Origin: Drosophila persimilis
Lineage: Eukaryota; Arthropoda; Insecta; Diptera; Drosophilidae
Reading direction: 5' to 3'
Length of the DNA stretch: 64,000 nucleotides
NCBI RefSeq assembly: GCF_003286085.1
Contig: NW_020825345.1
Coordinates: 806,001 to 870,000, forward strand
Shown here: positions 49,872-62,705 of the stretch, piece after piece
Layout of the letters: the number at the start of each line of letters is the position of its first letter
How positions within the stretch are numbered: the first letter of the stretch is position 1
Made by a program: the position numbers and the translations under genes
The notes under the pieces: model-generated
Database searches by the model: none
The model's input: the letters and a program-made list of their open reading frames with translations, nothing else
What the model was told of the DNA's origin: nothing

Positions 49872-50395
49872 AAGCGCAGCTCGCAAAACGAAATGAACTT
49901 GATCAAACATGTTCGACGGAGAGAGAGAGATAACGAACCTGCTCGCAATGCAAGAATCGCAGCAGCTCGGCATCGGAAGCCGAGTGTCGTATTGTTTTTG
50001 TTGTTTCTGGAGCGACGCAACTGCGAGAGCATTCTTTGTGCCGTGAGAGCGAAGCAAAGCCTCGCAGATCAAACGAAGATCAAGAGATAAGACAACCGAC
50101 TAAATGCAAGAGGAGGAAAGAGAGTCGTAACCTGAATTTTGTTATGCCCTCCCTCCACATGCAAGCGCTAAAAGCGAGAGTCGTGGCCCCAGGCTGAGTT
50201 CAGCTTTTCGCTGACGACACGAGCAGGATCGGACATGTTCAACGACGAGAGAGATAACGAACTTGCAAGAATCGCAGCAGCTCGGCATTGTTGTTGTTGT
50301 TGTTGATGAGCGAGCACTGGAACGACGCAATTGTGAGAGCATTCGTTGTGCCGTGAGAATAAGCAACGGCTCGTAGATAAAACGAAGATCCAGAG
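49872..50395 (+). repeat. Unidentified GAGAGC-rich interspersed repeat, dimeric (copy 2)
   Basis: This has the same dimeric structure and linker as the repeat at 10957-11490. The two units are about 326 bp apart (49901 and 50227). The second unit is shorter, losing the GCCGAG half of the hairpin before the GTT run. It lies about 100 bp from the 5' end of DINE-1 copy B and in the same orientation as copy 1. The two copies are about 97% alike over 310 bp, so dispersal or exchange was recent. Confidence 0.75.
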
Positions 50396-53300
50396 CCACA
50401 GACGAAAGGCAAAGGGGGTTTGTCTGAATTTTCAAAGATTCAATCTTTAATCTCTTATTTGAAAATCTACAAAAAATATTCAAACATATGCCTGAAGAAA
50501 AGAAGAATGGCGAATAATTTCCAAGCTTAAATTTTCAAAAATATTCGATTAATATTCTTGATTCTGATTTGCATTTGTGGAATACGTAGGTAGTGCTTGT
50601 ACTGGCCAGGTTTTTGGTACCAAGTATTCTCTCTCTCTCGCTTTTCTTCCTGAAGTCCAAGGAAATCAATGGAAATTGAAATATTTGAGCATTCCATCAT
50701 CGTTGCCCTACCTGTCTGCTTGCTGTGGAAAAGCCCCTGCTAAAACCCCGTTAAATCGCTTTAAAAACATCCCCAAAATGTTCTTAATGAGTATTTCATA
50801 GGTGATTGTTCTCCGCTTCAGAATTTCGGCTGCCATTTCCGTTTCTGGGACGAAACCAAAAACTTAGTTAACATACGAACGCACACAGAGGCACTCGGTC
50901 CCCCTGTGCATGTGTGTGTGTGTGTGTGTGTGTGGCATGTGTATGATAAATAGCTTTCAATTTATATGCCTCCTCCGAGGGCGGCGGCGGTCAGGCGCCA
51001 AAGTTTTTGGGGTTGGCAGGCAGGGGAGGGGAGGAGAGGAGAGAGGACAGGCGGGAGCAGGGTGGAGACTTAAAGGTGTTCAAGGGTCATTTATCAGGCA
51101 GAGCGGCAACATTTAGCGTTGCCCCAATAGGTGGCAAGCCTGCAAAGGTGTGTGTGTGTAGTGTGTGGCAAGGATATTTATGCGCTTCCGCCACTGGAGG
51201 CTGTCTGGAGAGAGAGAGAAGTGGGGATTGTGGCAGGTTTCGGGCTAGTGGCATATTCATTTCGATCTGAAAGTGAAAATCATTTGCAATTGTGGCAGGC
51301 AGCAGCAGTCTCGGGACTCCGACACCGACTCCCCATCCGACTCCGACTCCGATTGGCCTGCCCTTGGTAGAGTGGTCGAGTGGTCGGCACATTCCGAACA
51401 AAGTTGCACCTCACTCTTACTCTCTCCCTCTCTCTCTCCCTCTCTGTCTCTATTAAATGAGTGTGTCGACAGGTGTGCAAGTAATTACACTCACACCCAT
51501 CATCGGCAGCCCCCCCCCTTGCCACGTTTTAGCCTTTTTGCATAGGACCCTGACTGCCGCCTGCTGCCTGCTGCCACATACAATTTATACTTGCCGCTGC
51601 CTGGCATTCTGCCTGGCAGTCAGTCAGTCAAGGAAAAATGGTTGCCATTTCCTTTGGTTCCTCGTCAAAATTAATTAATTTGCAGCGCTGCAGCAGCGCC
51701 AAGGAGTTCGCCGGCACATTCCTCCATTTTCCATCTAGTAGCTTGCGGTTGTGCCCCCCCACAGCACACCCATCGGAAGAAGCCACTCATACTTACACCC
51801 GGAATAAGCCACTAAAACAGGCCGCCCAACGGCCCAACGGGGAGGGGGGGGCTCCATCCTCGCTAGCCATCCACTAATATCCATCGTTCGACGGTGCCAC
51901 AGTCCACAAATCAAACCATGAAGGCAGCCAGCGATTTACACTGCACCACAAACGCGATGGACACCGAAAGTGGGACACTTTTGCGAAGGATAAAGCCACC
52001 CCCAAGTGTCTCAAGAACATTCGATATGGAGAGCTTCCATCGCTATCTACGGTCTAGCCCTGTGCCCCTCCGAGTAAGGGGAGGGGGTGGGGGGCTCCAT
52101 TCAAAGCGTTTAGCCAACAAAAGAAGATTGAAATATGTACAGAATCCTAAACAAAGGGCCACATTCGAATGCGTTCCGTTCCGATGGACAACACTTCGTA
52201 AACAGGAGCAGGCAGGACCTGGCAGGACCTGGCCGGACCAACGACGACTGCCTCTAATCGAAACGCAACTTTGTAGCCGAGTGAAATCAAATCCAGGGGT
52301 CAGTCGGCGGCTATTGATTACCAAAGTGCGAGAGGGGGGCGGGGGGCGGCGGGGGAGAGCGCTAGGGGGGAGGACAGAGCCAATTGAATTGAATTTGTGC
52401 TACAAATCAAGTAAGCAACTTAGCAGCTAAACAACAGCAGCAACAACAGCCGGCGCTACCTGCCACCAGCCTCTAAGCCATGCCCCCCAACCACTCTGCT
52501 CCTCCCTCCTCCTCTCTCCTCCTGTCAATAGCTGACCCCAATCAGATGATGGCGAGGGGGCGCACAAAAGTACGCACGTAGATAAGGCACCAGCGGGGGG
52601 GGAGGAGGGTGGGGGCCTGGGGCATGGGGCAGGAGTGGCGGCAATCAATTCCTGGCAAAAGTACAGGGAAGGGAAAGGGACCAAAGGGGGGCGGGTGGGC
52701 AAAAGTGCACAAGCTTTTCGCCTTTTGTGCGTTTACGGGGGGTGCGGGGTGGGGTGGGGTGGGGTTGGAGTGGATCTACTGTGTGCCTGCCCCACGTGGC
52801 AGTGAAGTGCAGCTATAAAATACTAATCCGCATCAAATGAATGCTACATCAATCTTGTGTCGGTCGCAGGCGGCACGGCTGAAGGCTGAAGGCTGAGACG
52901 TAGATGGAGATGGAGAATGCAGGATGCAGGATCCAGGATGCAGGATAGAGGTGCGTGGCTTCCGAAGGTAACCGCTGGTAGGAACTACGGAGGAGCTTGT
53001 GGCACAGAAATCACAGAAGGAACCCGGGTGGCAGGCGCAGCTTTTATTTCGTTACTAAGCCTAGAAAGAGAGCGAGAGAGAGGGGGGAGGGGAGAGAGGG
53101 CGGAGAGGGGGGAGAGACCCACAAGAGGAACCGCTCAAAAGTCATTTCCTGCAAATGTTGTCAGCATCGTTGTCGGTGTCATCCTGATGCCTCGTCCTGT
53201 GGCTCCTCCTCCGGGCGGATGGCAGGCGGGCAGGCAGGAGACAAACAGGCAGCAAAAACTAGGGATTAGGGATTTGCGTGCACACATAAATGAATTTCGT

Positions 53301-54684
53301 GTACGCATGGCAGGGGGCATGCGGGGCATGCGGCATGTGGCATGTGGCATGTGGAGGAGACGAAATCCCAGCAGGGCAGCGGGGGACCGGCACTAGGGGG
53401 AGGTGGAAAGACCCACCTAAGCCGTAAGCAGCTGCTGCCGCAACAGTAAACGTTATCTACACACGTGCAACGTGTGTGTGCGCTGCAACATGCAACGCTC
53501 CCCCATCCAGCAGCAGGCAATGCAACCAATGAGCAGCAACAGCATCACAATCCCTCCAATATCCTTTGGCCCCAGCCAGACCCCGAGATCCCGACCCTGA
53601 GAACGAGAGAACCAGGCTCTGGCTCCAGCTCTGGCTCTGGCTCTGACTCTGACTCTGGATCCTGTGCCTGCCCCAACGCCCCACCCCACCCCGACCCTTC
53701 GTCTGTGTTTGCATTGGTGTGCAATTGTTGGCATTACGTGCCACTCTCGATTGCCATTCAATGCCACGAACAGCAGCATCCATCCCGAAAAGCAGAAGAG
53801 ACGCAGAGCAGCGGTGGCAGCGGTGGCAGCGGTGGGGCTGGGGCAGCTGTGGCAGTGGCAGTGGCAGTGGCAGCGGCAGTGGTATCCCACGCAGAGCCGC
53901 CGTCCGCCAACTATTGAATTACTTTCGAACAGAGGAACCTGCGAGACTGCGAGACTGAAGATTGCACTTGAAATAGGATTCACAGCTCACTCGCTCCGCT
54001 CTCCCCCCCTCTCTGTGCTCCCTCCCCCCAAAAGCTTCAGATTTTCAATTTCCGTTTCCGTTTTTCTGCCTTTTTTTTGCGCTTTTGCCAGTCACTCCCC
54101 TCCGTTTCGTCTCCGCCTTTGATCTGTGTCTGCGAATGTGTGTGTGTGTGTATGTGTGTGCCCCCTGTGCCCCCCCTGCCCCCACCCCCTTTTTTGTTCA
54201 TGTCTAAGCAAATGGAATAAGCGCACCGCTCATTGCTGGGGCTTGTTGCTGCTCAATGGACGGACGGATGGATGGATGGATGGATGGAATGATGGGATGA
54301 TTAGACGCAGGGTAGATCAAGGGTAGTATGTGTTGAAAAACTATGGAAACCCCTGCTTTTTCAGGGGGGGGATTCATTTCAAAGACAGCCTCTAAAGGGG
54401 AAAGGGGGACGGGGGGACGGGGAACGGAGGACGGAGGGGACACACCTTTCACACACGTAAAACCCAAAAGTTCATTCGATATTCCTTGTCGTCTCGTGTG
54501 GAATTCTATTGCCCCAATCGACTCGTAATCGGATGTCCATTTGGAAAGGGCGGGAGTGCCGGAGAGCCGGAGTGCCGGAGAGGCCAGAGCCATAACGTAT
54601 TCATAGTTACAATACCGCACTCTGGAAAATGTACATGCATAGCTCCCATTTGGCACACATGCAACATCATCACCTTGCCACGAC

Positions 54685-54686
<2 letters not shown>

Positions 54687-54715
<29 letters not shown>
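54687..54715 (+). repeat. Poly-G tract of 29
   Basis: 29 uninterrupted G after CCACGACGA; the longest homopolymer in the window. Confidence 0.9.
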
Positions 54716-54717
<2 letters not shown>

Positions 54718-55914
54718 TAATGTGCAGTGCATTTCGAGCAGGAGCAGAAGAAGTGGCAGCCATTGCACGTGCATCGTTGACGTTGCCCCAGGCAACAGTT
54801 CACAGTCCCAGAACGCGCCACCTCTGCCGGCCATATTCAGCCGCATGCCACATGCCAGTCCCTGCCACACACTCCCAACTCCACCTCCTCCTCCACCTCT
54901 GACTCCCCGGGTAGTACATCAATCCTTTAAGACGCAACATTGAGTGCCAATCAACAAGTGCGTTCCATCTTGGACTACAACCTGTTCTGCTGCCACACCG
55001 CACCATCCCTTGCCCCCCCTCCTCTTGCCTCTTGCCGCTTGCCGCTTGCCGCTTGCCTCTCTTACATGCAACAGCACGCTGAACACTTTTATTGCTAACC
55101 ATTTCTTTCTTTCTTTCTTCGCTCGCATCCTCCTTTCCGTCCCTCCTTCCGTCGAGTCCTTCGCCTTCCCTTCCGTGAGGAATGGCAAATGTTCTGGCAA
55201 GGATTTGTACATACACACGTTTTTATCATGCAGCAGGGAGCAGGGAGCGAGGCGGGGAGTGGGCTCCGAAGTCGGGATTGAAAAGAGCTCGGGCACGTAT
55301 TTGTCACGTATTATATATTTATAGCAACCAATGAACCGTTGAATGCATGGACAGACTGCAGGATAGGATACGGACGGAGGATGTTGAATGCATAAAATGA
55401 TTCCCCCACTCTCCCTGCCACATGCCACATGAACCTCCTCCCCCCATCTGTAAAGCCCTCTCCTCGCTCTGTCTCTGTTTCTCCTTGGACATTGCTCATA
55501 CGCCGCGTTGTACTTGAGAGAATTGAGGATTTAGTTTAAATTGAATATTCCTGCAGCCCCACGTCTGCAGCGAAAGAGGGCAGGAAAGACAGAACGAGAG
55601 AGAGAGAGAGGGAGAGTGGGGGGGAGGGAGAGAGACAACCATCACAGTTTAATTATAATTTTAATCACTTTTGGAACAGCGGCAGCAACAGCTATGGGGC
55701 AACGGTGGCAGTGGCAGTGGCAGTGGCGGTGGCGGCACGGAAATGAATTTTATGAAGCGTGCTCCGAACTGTCGTCCCCAACATAAACTGTTGTCAGTTG
55801 ATGGTTGCCTTGCCCCAGCAGCGGCAGCAGCAGCCATCTGCCTCCCGCCCCTCCTCCAGTGGCAGCATCAGTTCTTGCCTCATGCCACATCATCGGGAGA
55901 TCTGGGAAGAGCAG

Positions 55915-55952
55915 CTGTAGCTGTAGCTATAGCTATAGCTATAGCTATAGCT
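55915..55952 (+). repeat. (AGCTAT)n hexamer array
   Basis: About six AGCTAT units bordered by AGCTGT. The repeat is largely self-complementary, so it can fold back on itself. Confidence 0.9.
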
Positions 55953-56699
55953 GTTCCTGTTGCTGTTGCTGGAACCCAAACGACTGTCATGTCAATTCAA
56001 TTTTTGTGCTTCCGTGCGCGGCGACAAGTTTTTAGCCAGTTCCTAACCTTCCACCCAGTCCCACCCTTTGCTCTCTCTCTCTCTCTCTCGCTCCATCTCT
56101 TTCTGCGTCTCTTTGGGTCCTCCTCCGCCTGACAGGCATTCAGCCAACGGCACTTTATGTACATCATCATCAACACCTTTTGCCAGGCGCCATTTACACG
56201 CCGTCGTCTATCGTCGTCGTCGTCTCTAAGTCTAATCAGCGGAGACAGCCATCAGTCGAAGAGAGAGGGAGACAGACAGAGAGCGAAAAGCGGAGGATGG
56301 TTATCTCTGTTTCCTCCTTTCTCTATCATTCTTTGCCTACTCTTCTCCTCCACCTCCTGCCACTGCCACTGCCGCTGCCACTGCTGCTCTGTGGATAAGC
56401 GAATCAATTTTAATGTCGAAAAAAAAAACAAGAATCTGATACAAAATTTACAGCAAGTCCAGGGAATACCCTGTAGAATAAATGAGAGAAACAATAACAA
56501 GCACTGCTGGTTTTTAGAAGAAAGCTTTGAGGAATTGCCATACAACCATCACATACTCCTGCAATAATCGCCTCGAAAATGCCAGAGCTGTGTGCAAAAA
56601 AAACGAAGTGCAGTCGCGGCATACGATCGAAAAGGAGATAAGAACACAGAAGGGCAACGACAACAACAACAAACACAGGCAATGCTCGTGCAAGAAATG

Positions 56700-56985
56700 G
56701 GAATAGCTCGCTGGTGCTCTCTTTTCAGCAACAGCAAACTTGGCTCCTCTCTTTCTCGCTCATCAAGGCGCTCTCGGTTGTGCTGAGAGCAAGCGAAGCA
56801 TGAGCTCGCCGATGCTCGGGCTGCCCGAATGTTTCGCATTGTTGTTGTTGCTGGCCGACTAATAGCGGGCCGGCAGCATTGAATGAATTTCTGAAAGAGA
56901 GCGCATTAGCGAAAGCATGAGCAGTGTTGTGCCGTGAGAGCAGCGAAGCCACCTACGTGGGTGAATTGAAGATCAAGCGACAAAC
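56700..56985 (+). repeat. Diverged relative of the GAGAGC-rich repeat
   Basis: Blocks shared with the repeats at 10957 and 49872 occur in the same order. They are GTGCTGAGAGCAAGCGAAG, GCTCGCCGATGCTCGGGC followed by a GTT run, and GTTGTGCCGTGAGAGC followed by GAAGATCAAG. Overall similarity is clearly lower and only one unit is present. The call rests on order and wording of short blocks, not on a computed alignment. Confidence 0.5.
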
Positions 56986-59205
56986 GACAGTTTTGAATGC
57001 ACAAAAGAAGGGGGAAGAGAAGCAGCCTGGCTGCTGTCCATCTCTAGAGGTGTGAATATATCTATTGAAGCCCTGCCTGAATCCACAGGGCCCTTTAAAG
57101 CGTTCGAACTTCAGGAATCGTGCCTTCGAATCACTGCGGATGCCGTTCACTCTGCCGTTTCGTTCCTGAAACACACTACGAAGGCAATTCGTGTGCCTTC
57201 GGCTAGGCACATACGGGTTTTATTTTTTGTTTTTTTACACTGAACAAATTTCCAACGAATTTGCGCCTTTTTTTTAAATTCATTTTATTTGCGTGATTGA
57301 TTTTAAAGTGTTTTATAAATCAATTAAATGTGGGTTTAAATCAAGAGAGATCCCTCTTTTATTTAAATATAGTTGTGTGCTTTTTTCTCCGAGTCCACTT
57401 ATCCCTTAAGCCTTTCTTTCGTTCCGATCTTTGCACAACTTTCAGCCAGGACTCACGTAGTTCCCCGCAAACCGAAGCCAACCCAAAAACACCTCTTGAA
57501 AGGAACAAAAAAAAAAGCAAAAAAAACTATGAATTATTATTTTTCATTCGAAGCGACATTGCATCGGCAGGGCAGGCGGGGGGCAGGGAGCAGGGGGCAG
57601 GCATTCCACGGAAGGCAAAGCAAATTGAATCATATTTTTAACACACAACGAAACGGGGAGTGCGGGGGGAGGGGGGATGGGGGGAAATGGGTGAAAACGG
57701 GGAAAATTATAATTGCCAGCTGGGCATTTGCTTTAGTCTCAAAAACTTTGCTCACTCTCCATCGCCGCCTGCCGCCTGCCTGCCAGCCTGCAGCATGCCA
57801 CACTTCACTTCATTCATAGAATATTATGAATTAAACGAGAGAGAAAGATGTACATATATACAGGGACAGGGATGGGGCTGGGGATGGGGCTGGGGCGGGG
57901 GGATAGCATGGTAGAGACGAGGCTGCTGACATGTTGTTGTCCACAGGCACGCATTCTCTTGCGGCATTCTGGCGGCTAACTGAGGACTTGGCCCGGCTTT
58001 TGGCTTGCCACCCAGTGGACGGGGCGGGGAGGGGGATCGAGGGGGGGGGACTGGCAACTTTCCTAACGGCACGCGCGCTGCTGACTGCCGCTGCCACTGC
58101 CACCAAGAGGGCTTCCTGAATCTCTGTGTCCCTCCTGCGGCTGTTGCGGCTCCGTCGCTGTCGTGTGCCCCGACGACAAGTCAGCGCCTGGTCTATCCTG
58201 CCCTGCCCTGCCCTGGCTATGTCACTCATATGAGCCGCAAATATCCAACCCCAAAAATACCACCCTGCCACACGTTGATGCCACGCACGAACGCTTACTT
58301 TGTCGCATGCACAACTTTTTGGCTATTAAGTCATTTTTTGGTTTTTTAGATTTTTATGTCGACAAATTCTCCTCTGTTGCGTCCACTAATTGTGGCAGAA
58401 TCATGTGGCAGACACACAGGCACACATCCCTTGGTGGCTGTTCCTCCAAGTTTCGACTTTGCATCGCGTGTGCTCGTGACAAATTTCAACAGTTTAGGGC
58501 CTCAAGACAGCCCCAGAGATAGAGAGGGGGAGGGGGAGGGGGTATGGAGGGGGGGAAGGAAACACTTTATCATCTCCGAGACTCTGTGGGGCTCTGGTCA
58601 AGTGTTGGCCACTGTCCCAGACACAAACGAAGCAGCTGCTTGCCATGCCCCCTCCGCCTCCGCCTCCTCCTGCTCCTCCTCCTCTGGCAACTCTTTTATA
58701 AGAAAATGTACTTGAATGAATTTTGTGCAGAGTTTCGAGTGGAGGGGGGGGAGGGGGAGGGGGATCCCCGTAACAATGACAAGACAGAAGAAGACAGAAT
58801 GCAGGCACTGAAGCACTGAAGCAGTGCCTGTGGCACTTGACGATGTCCTCAATGAGCCAGGACAGGGCAGACCTCTGGCCACTCGAATATTTGTATGAAA
58901 AATCAATAAGAAAGCCATGGCTGGAAGCTGGAAGCTGGAAGCTGGAAAATGGGGAATGGCTACTCTTTATATGGTTTATGGAATATTTAAGGAGGGTTTT
59001 TGATCAGTGATGGAGGCCCCAAAAGATACTTTTCCTGCAGGGAAACGAATTGGTTTCTTCTGGAAAACCCCCCCACCCCGCGACGTAGGCAGCGGCTGGA
59101 AATCTCTGGATTAATCTTCCAATCGGCGGGAAAACCCTTTCCGGCGAACCTTTGGCAAACAGAAATCCGCAAAATGTGGCAGGAACTTTTAAAACACAAA
59201 CAAAG

Positions 59206-59290
59206 GGAGGCAAGGGGTGGCCAGGGGAGGCAAAGGGAGGCAAAGGGAGGCAGTGGAAGGCAGTGGGAGGCTAGGAGAGGCAGTGGGAAG
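59206..59290 (+). repeat. Degenerate GGGAGGCAAA array
   Basis: About eight imperfect 10- to 11-bp units of GGGAGGCAAA/GGGAGGCAGT. Confidence 0.8.
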
Positions 59291-60020
59291 ACAGGAGGCT
59301 ACTTTGCCACTCCACTGCACCCTCCCGTTCCCCCCGCTGCCCCCGCTGCCCCCCCTGCAAAAGTGAAAAGCAAGATTTGTCACGCACTGATGCGTCTTTA
59401 AGCGTTTTAATTACCCACCAAACGAATGGACAGCCGAATGGCAATGGAAATGGAAATGGTAATGGAAATGGAAACGAAAGGCAAACTGAGGCAAACTTTG
59501 GGGCATAATATGCAAAACCAGGACAATAATTCACATTGTCCTTCGTGGCACAAAAGGCCAGAGCCCAGGCAGAAACCAGGCAGAACCCAGGCAGAACTGT
59601 ATCTGTCTGTCGGTCCAGCGATGTGCGGCCTCCATCAGTGGCTCTGGCCCTGCCCCTGCCCCTGCCCCCGGGCCGACCGTTTGGGGGCTGCTCTCTACTC
59701 TGCGGTGGAGTCCATGGGCTCGAGGAACACGCCTCTCCTCTTCCTGAAACCAGACACAGATCCCTCTCTCTGCCTCTCTCCAGTGCCCTGCCTGGCTGTT
59801 GCAGTTGCAAGTTGCAAGTTGCAGGTTGCATTTGCAATTTGCATTTTGGACGCTCTGGCAATTAATAGGGCACACGTAAACAAAACACGAAATGCACGAA
59901 GGCCAAGGCGGGGAGGGGCAGGGGCGCTGTCGGGGGGCACTGGAGGGGGCACTGGTTTCTGGCTCAACGACAACGACAATGATACGATACTAAGGTTTAG
60001 GAGGACTATCAAAATGCAAA

Positions 60021-60092
60021 GCAGCAGGCAGGCAGGCGGGAGGGCAGGAGGGCAGGCGGGGGGGCAGGCAGGGGGGCAGGCGGGAGGGCAGG
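60021..60092 (+). repeat. GGGCAGGC/GGAGGGCA purine-rich array
   Basis: About nine short units of GGCAGGC, GGGAGGGCAG and related words. Confidence 0.8.
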
Positions 60093-61812
60093 TAATGAAA
60101 ATGCTTAATGGCTTGCAAAGTGTCACAGTGGCTGAGCGCCATGGCCAGTGGTTGGGGAGGAGGAGGAGGAGGAGGAGGTGTTGGCGACGGCAGGAATGGC
60201 ATTCCATTCCATGGCCATTCGGTTGAGGCGACGACTCCCACAGGCAGGAAGGAGCCCAAGGAGCCCAAGGAGCAGGAGGCAATGCAATTGGCAAACTTAA
60301 AGCGCGTTAAATTCAACTGGCTAAAACACAGGCGGGGTGAGGGGGGGGCTACGTACTACCAGAGAGTGAAGTGCGCATAAAAAGTCAATTAAAAGAGGCG
60401 GCACAGTGGCAGTGGCACTGAGGCAGTGGCAGTGGCATGAAACTCACTTGCTTTTCCAGCTGCGCTTCGGTTTTTGAGTTCTTTCTCGTTTTTTTCTCTC
60501 CTTCTTTTTTTCTGTTGTATTTGTAGACCCAGCAGCTGCCTGAGTGTCTCCTCTATCCCCCCCCTTGGAGCCCCTGTCTGGGTGCGTGTGTTTGGTAAGA
60601 CTTTCGAGTGCATGAGGAGTGTTGGCCAGCGCTTTTAGCAGAATAAACAGTGAAAGTTGCGCAAAAAGGACACGGCCAAGACAGACCAGAGCCGAGCAGA
60701 GCAGAGCAGAGCAGAAGAGCCACTGCCAGGACACAGGACACAGGAGGCGGGAGGCAGGAGGCAGGACGAGCCAGTAGCCAGTGCCACTGTTCAACGCCAA
60801 GAATACAGAGAGATGGCCATAAAAATGGCTCGGGAAAAAGAGTGTGAAGCATGTTGCATGTTGCGAACGGACCTTTGAACGTGTTGAACTTTCAAATGGC
60901 TTTGCCGTTGCCACTGCCGCTGCCGCTGCCAGCTAATGGCATTACAGTTCACCCACTTTTAGCCCCGTTACCCCCGTTACCCCATTTACCCCCTTTACCC
61001 CCTTTACCCCTTTGACTGCATACAAAGACAGGGGCGGGGCGGGAAATGGCGAGTGGGGGGAGCGTGCGAAAAAGTCGAGTGTAACTGCAACGTGTGTCCA
61101 GCAGTCTGTCTGTCGGTGTCTGTGCCACACTGCCCGAAAAGTTGAGTGGAAAGACCAGGAAACTTCCTTTAAGGAATGGTGGGGTGATGCCGGAAACATA
61201 TAGATTTATGGAGGAGAGGAGTCGAGGAGGATCATAAGTATTGCTTCTTCTGAAAGAGCTACAATAATGGCTGTAATTCCCGATCAAAAGATGCTCCTCT
61301 TCCATTCTCAATCCTCAAAGATTGTGGATATCCCGCTGTGGATTCTGTGGCGGGCAAAGGGCAAACCTTTCGCATGCCCTTCAACTACAGAAGATTCGCT
61401 TTGATGCCCTGTACAAATGTTCCCATAAGCGAAAGGAGACAGAGAACCAGAGACCAGTAAACACTGGACAGTGCTCGTCAACCACGAGGAGGGGAGAGCA
61501 TATCCCTGTAGCCTTGGGACTACAAGGTCCTAGTTCCTAGAGGGAGAGGGAGATGGCAACAGAAACCTAGCAAGAGAAACCTTAAACAACAAAGATGCAT
61601 CTTTTTGGAAAAGGTACCGCAAAAATGTGGATTTCACAGACATTTCCCCGCCAAATTTTGGCCACAAATTTCTCTCGGTGCATATGGGAAAAGAAAGCAG
61701 GAGATTGGCGATGGGGCAGCGGCAGGGGCAGGGTTAGGGGTAGGCAAGAGTGCAATTAGAGTGACGTACGCTTTATTGATGCCCATGGCCATTTGGCATG
61801 CATTAGGACGCG

Positions 61813-61813
<1 letters not shown>

Positions 61814-61846
<33 letters not shown>
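61814..61846 (+). repeat. (CA)16 microsatellite
   Basis: Perfect CA run. Confidence 0.93.
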
Positions 61847-61850
<4 letters not shown>

Positions 61851-61923
61851 CTAAAGAGGCAACACTGCTTAGAAGTGGCTTTCCAAGGTAGAAAATATCA
61901 AAGTTGAAGTGCACCTACAACAA

Positions 61924-62018
61924 GGGACGGACGGACGGAAGGACGGAGGGGCAGGGACGGACGGAAGAACGGAGGGGCAGGGACGGACGGAAGGACGGAG
62001 GGGCAGGGACGGACGGAC
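61924..62018 (+). repeat. 26-bp minisatellite, about 3.5 units
   Basis: Unit begins GGGACGGACGGAAGGACGG and ends AGGGGCA. The first unit has one extra GGAC. Confidence 0.9.
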
Positions 62019-62669
62019 TTCGTTTGGTGTCACGCAGCAGTGGTTCCTATAAATTATTTCTTATGATAATTGGGGCTCAAACGTGGGCGAATAGCAATAA
62101 AAACAAGCGAATGGATAGAAAATCGGTTTTGAAAAGTGGTGCAGAGGGGCAGGGGGCAGGCAGGGGGGGCAGGAGCAGGGGCAGACAGCCAACCAGCAGC
62201 CGGTACAACAATAACTGCAATCAATTGCTGTTTGTTAGAGCGGAAATCGGTCGACATTTGGCCCCATCGTAATTACCGTTATGCCACAAGCCAACTGGAA
62301 CTTATGGCCCAAAGGTAAAGGCAAGCCTCCTATACGTGTGCGTGTGTGTGCGTGTGTGTGTGTGTGGATTTCCTAGAGTTTTCCATGCCACAAAAGACAA
62401 ACAGAGGCCACCTTGCACTCTAATCGCTGCATTCGGCCAGGGAAATGGCACGGAAAATGTCTTTCAAATTAAATGAAACAACATTTCCAGTTAACAATTG
62501 ATGGGCCATTCCCTACCCCTCACCCCACCCTCACGTTGCCTTTTTTGTGGCAAAAGTCTTGCATTTTTATTATGTAATCAAGAGTGGGGGGGGAGTGTGG
62601 GGGGATTACCATTGAATTTTCTTTCATTGCAATGCAATATTTATTAAAGATTTATTCATAATGGATCCA

Positions 62670-62705
62670 ACAGATACAGATACAGATACAGATACAGATG
62701 CAGAT
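62670..62705 (+). repeat. (CAGATA)n hexamer array
   Basis: Five to six CAGATA units, one CAGATG. Confidence 0.9.

Noticed and set aside
59426-60226. 266-codon plus-strand open frame
   Set aside because: It starts in an ATGGAAATGG repeat and ends in GGCAGG and GGA arrays; the opposite strand is equally open. Composition, not coding, explains it. The same holds for the frames at 19575-20264, 43090-43704 and 54204-54821.
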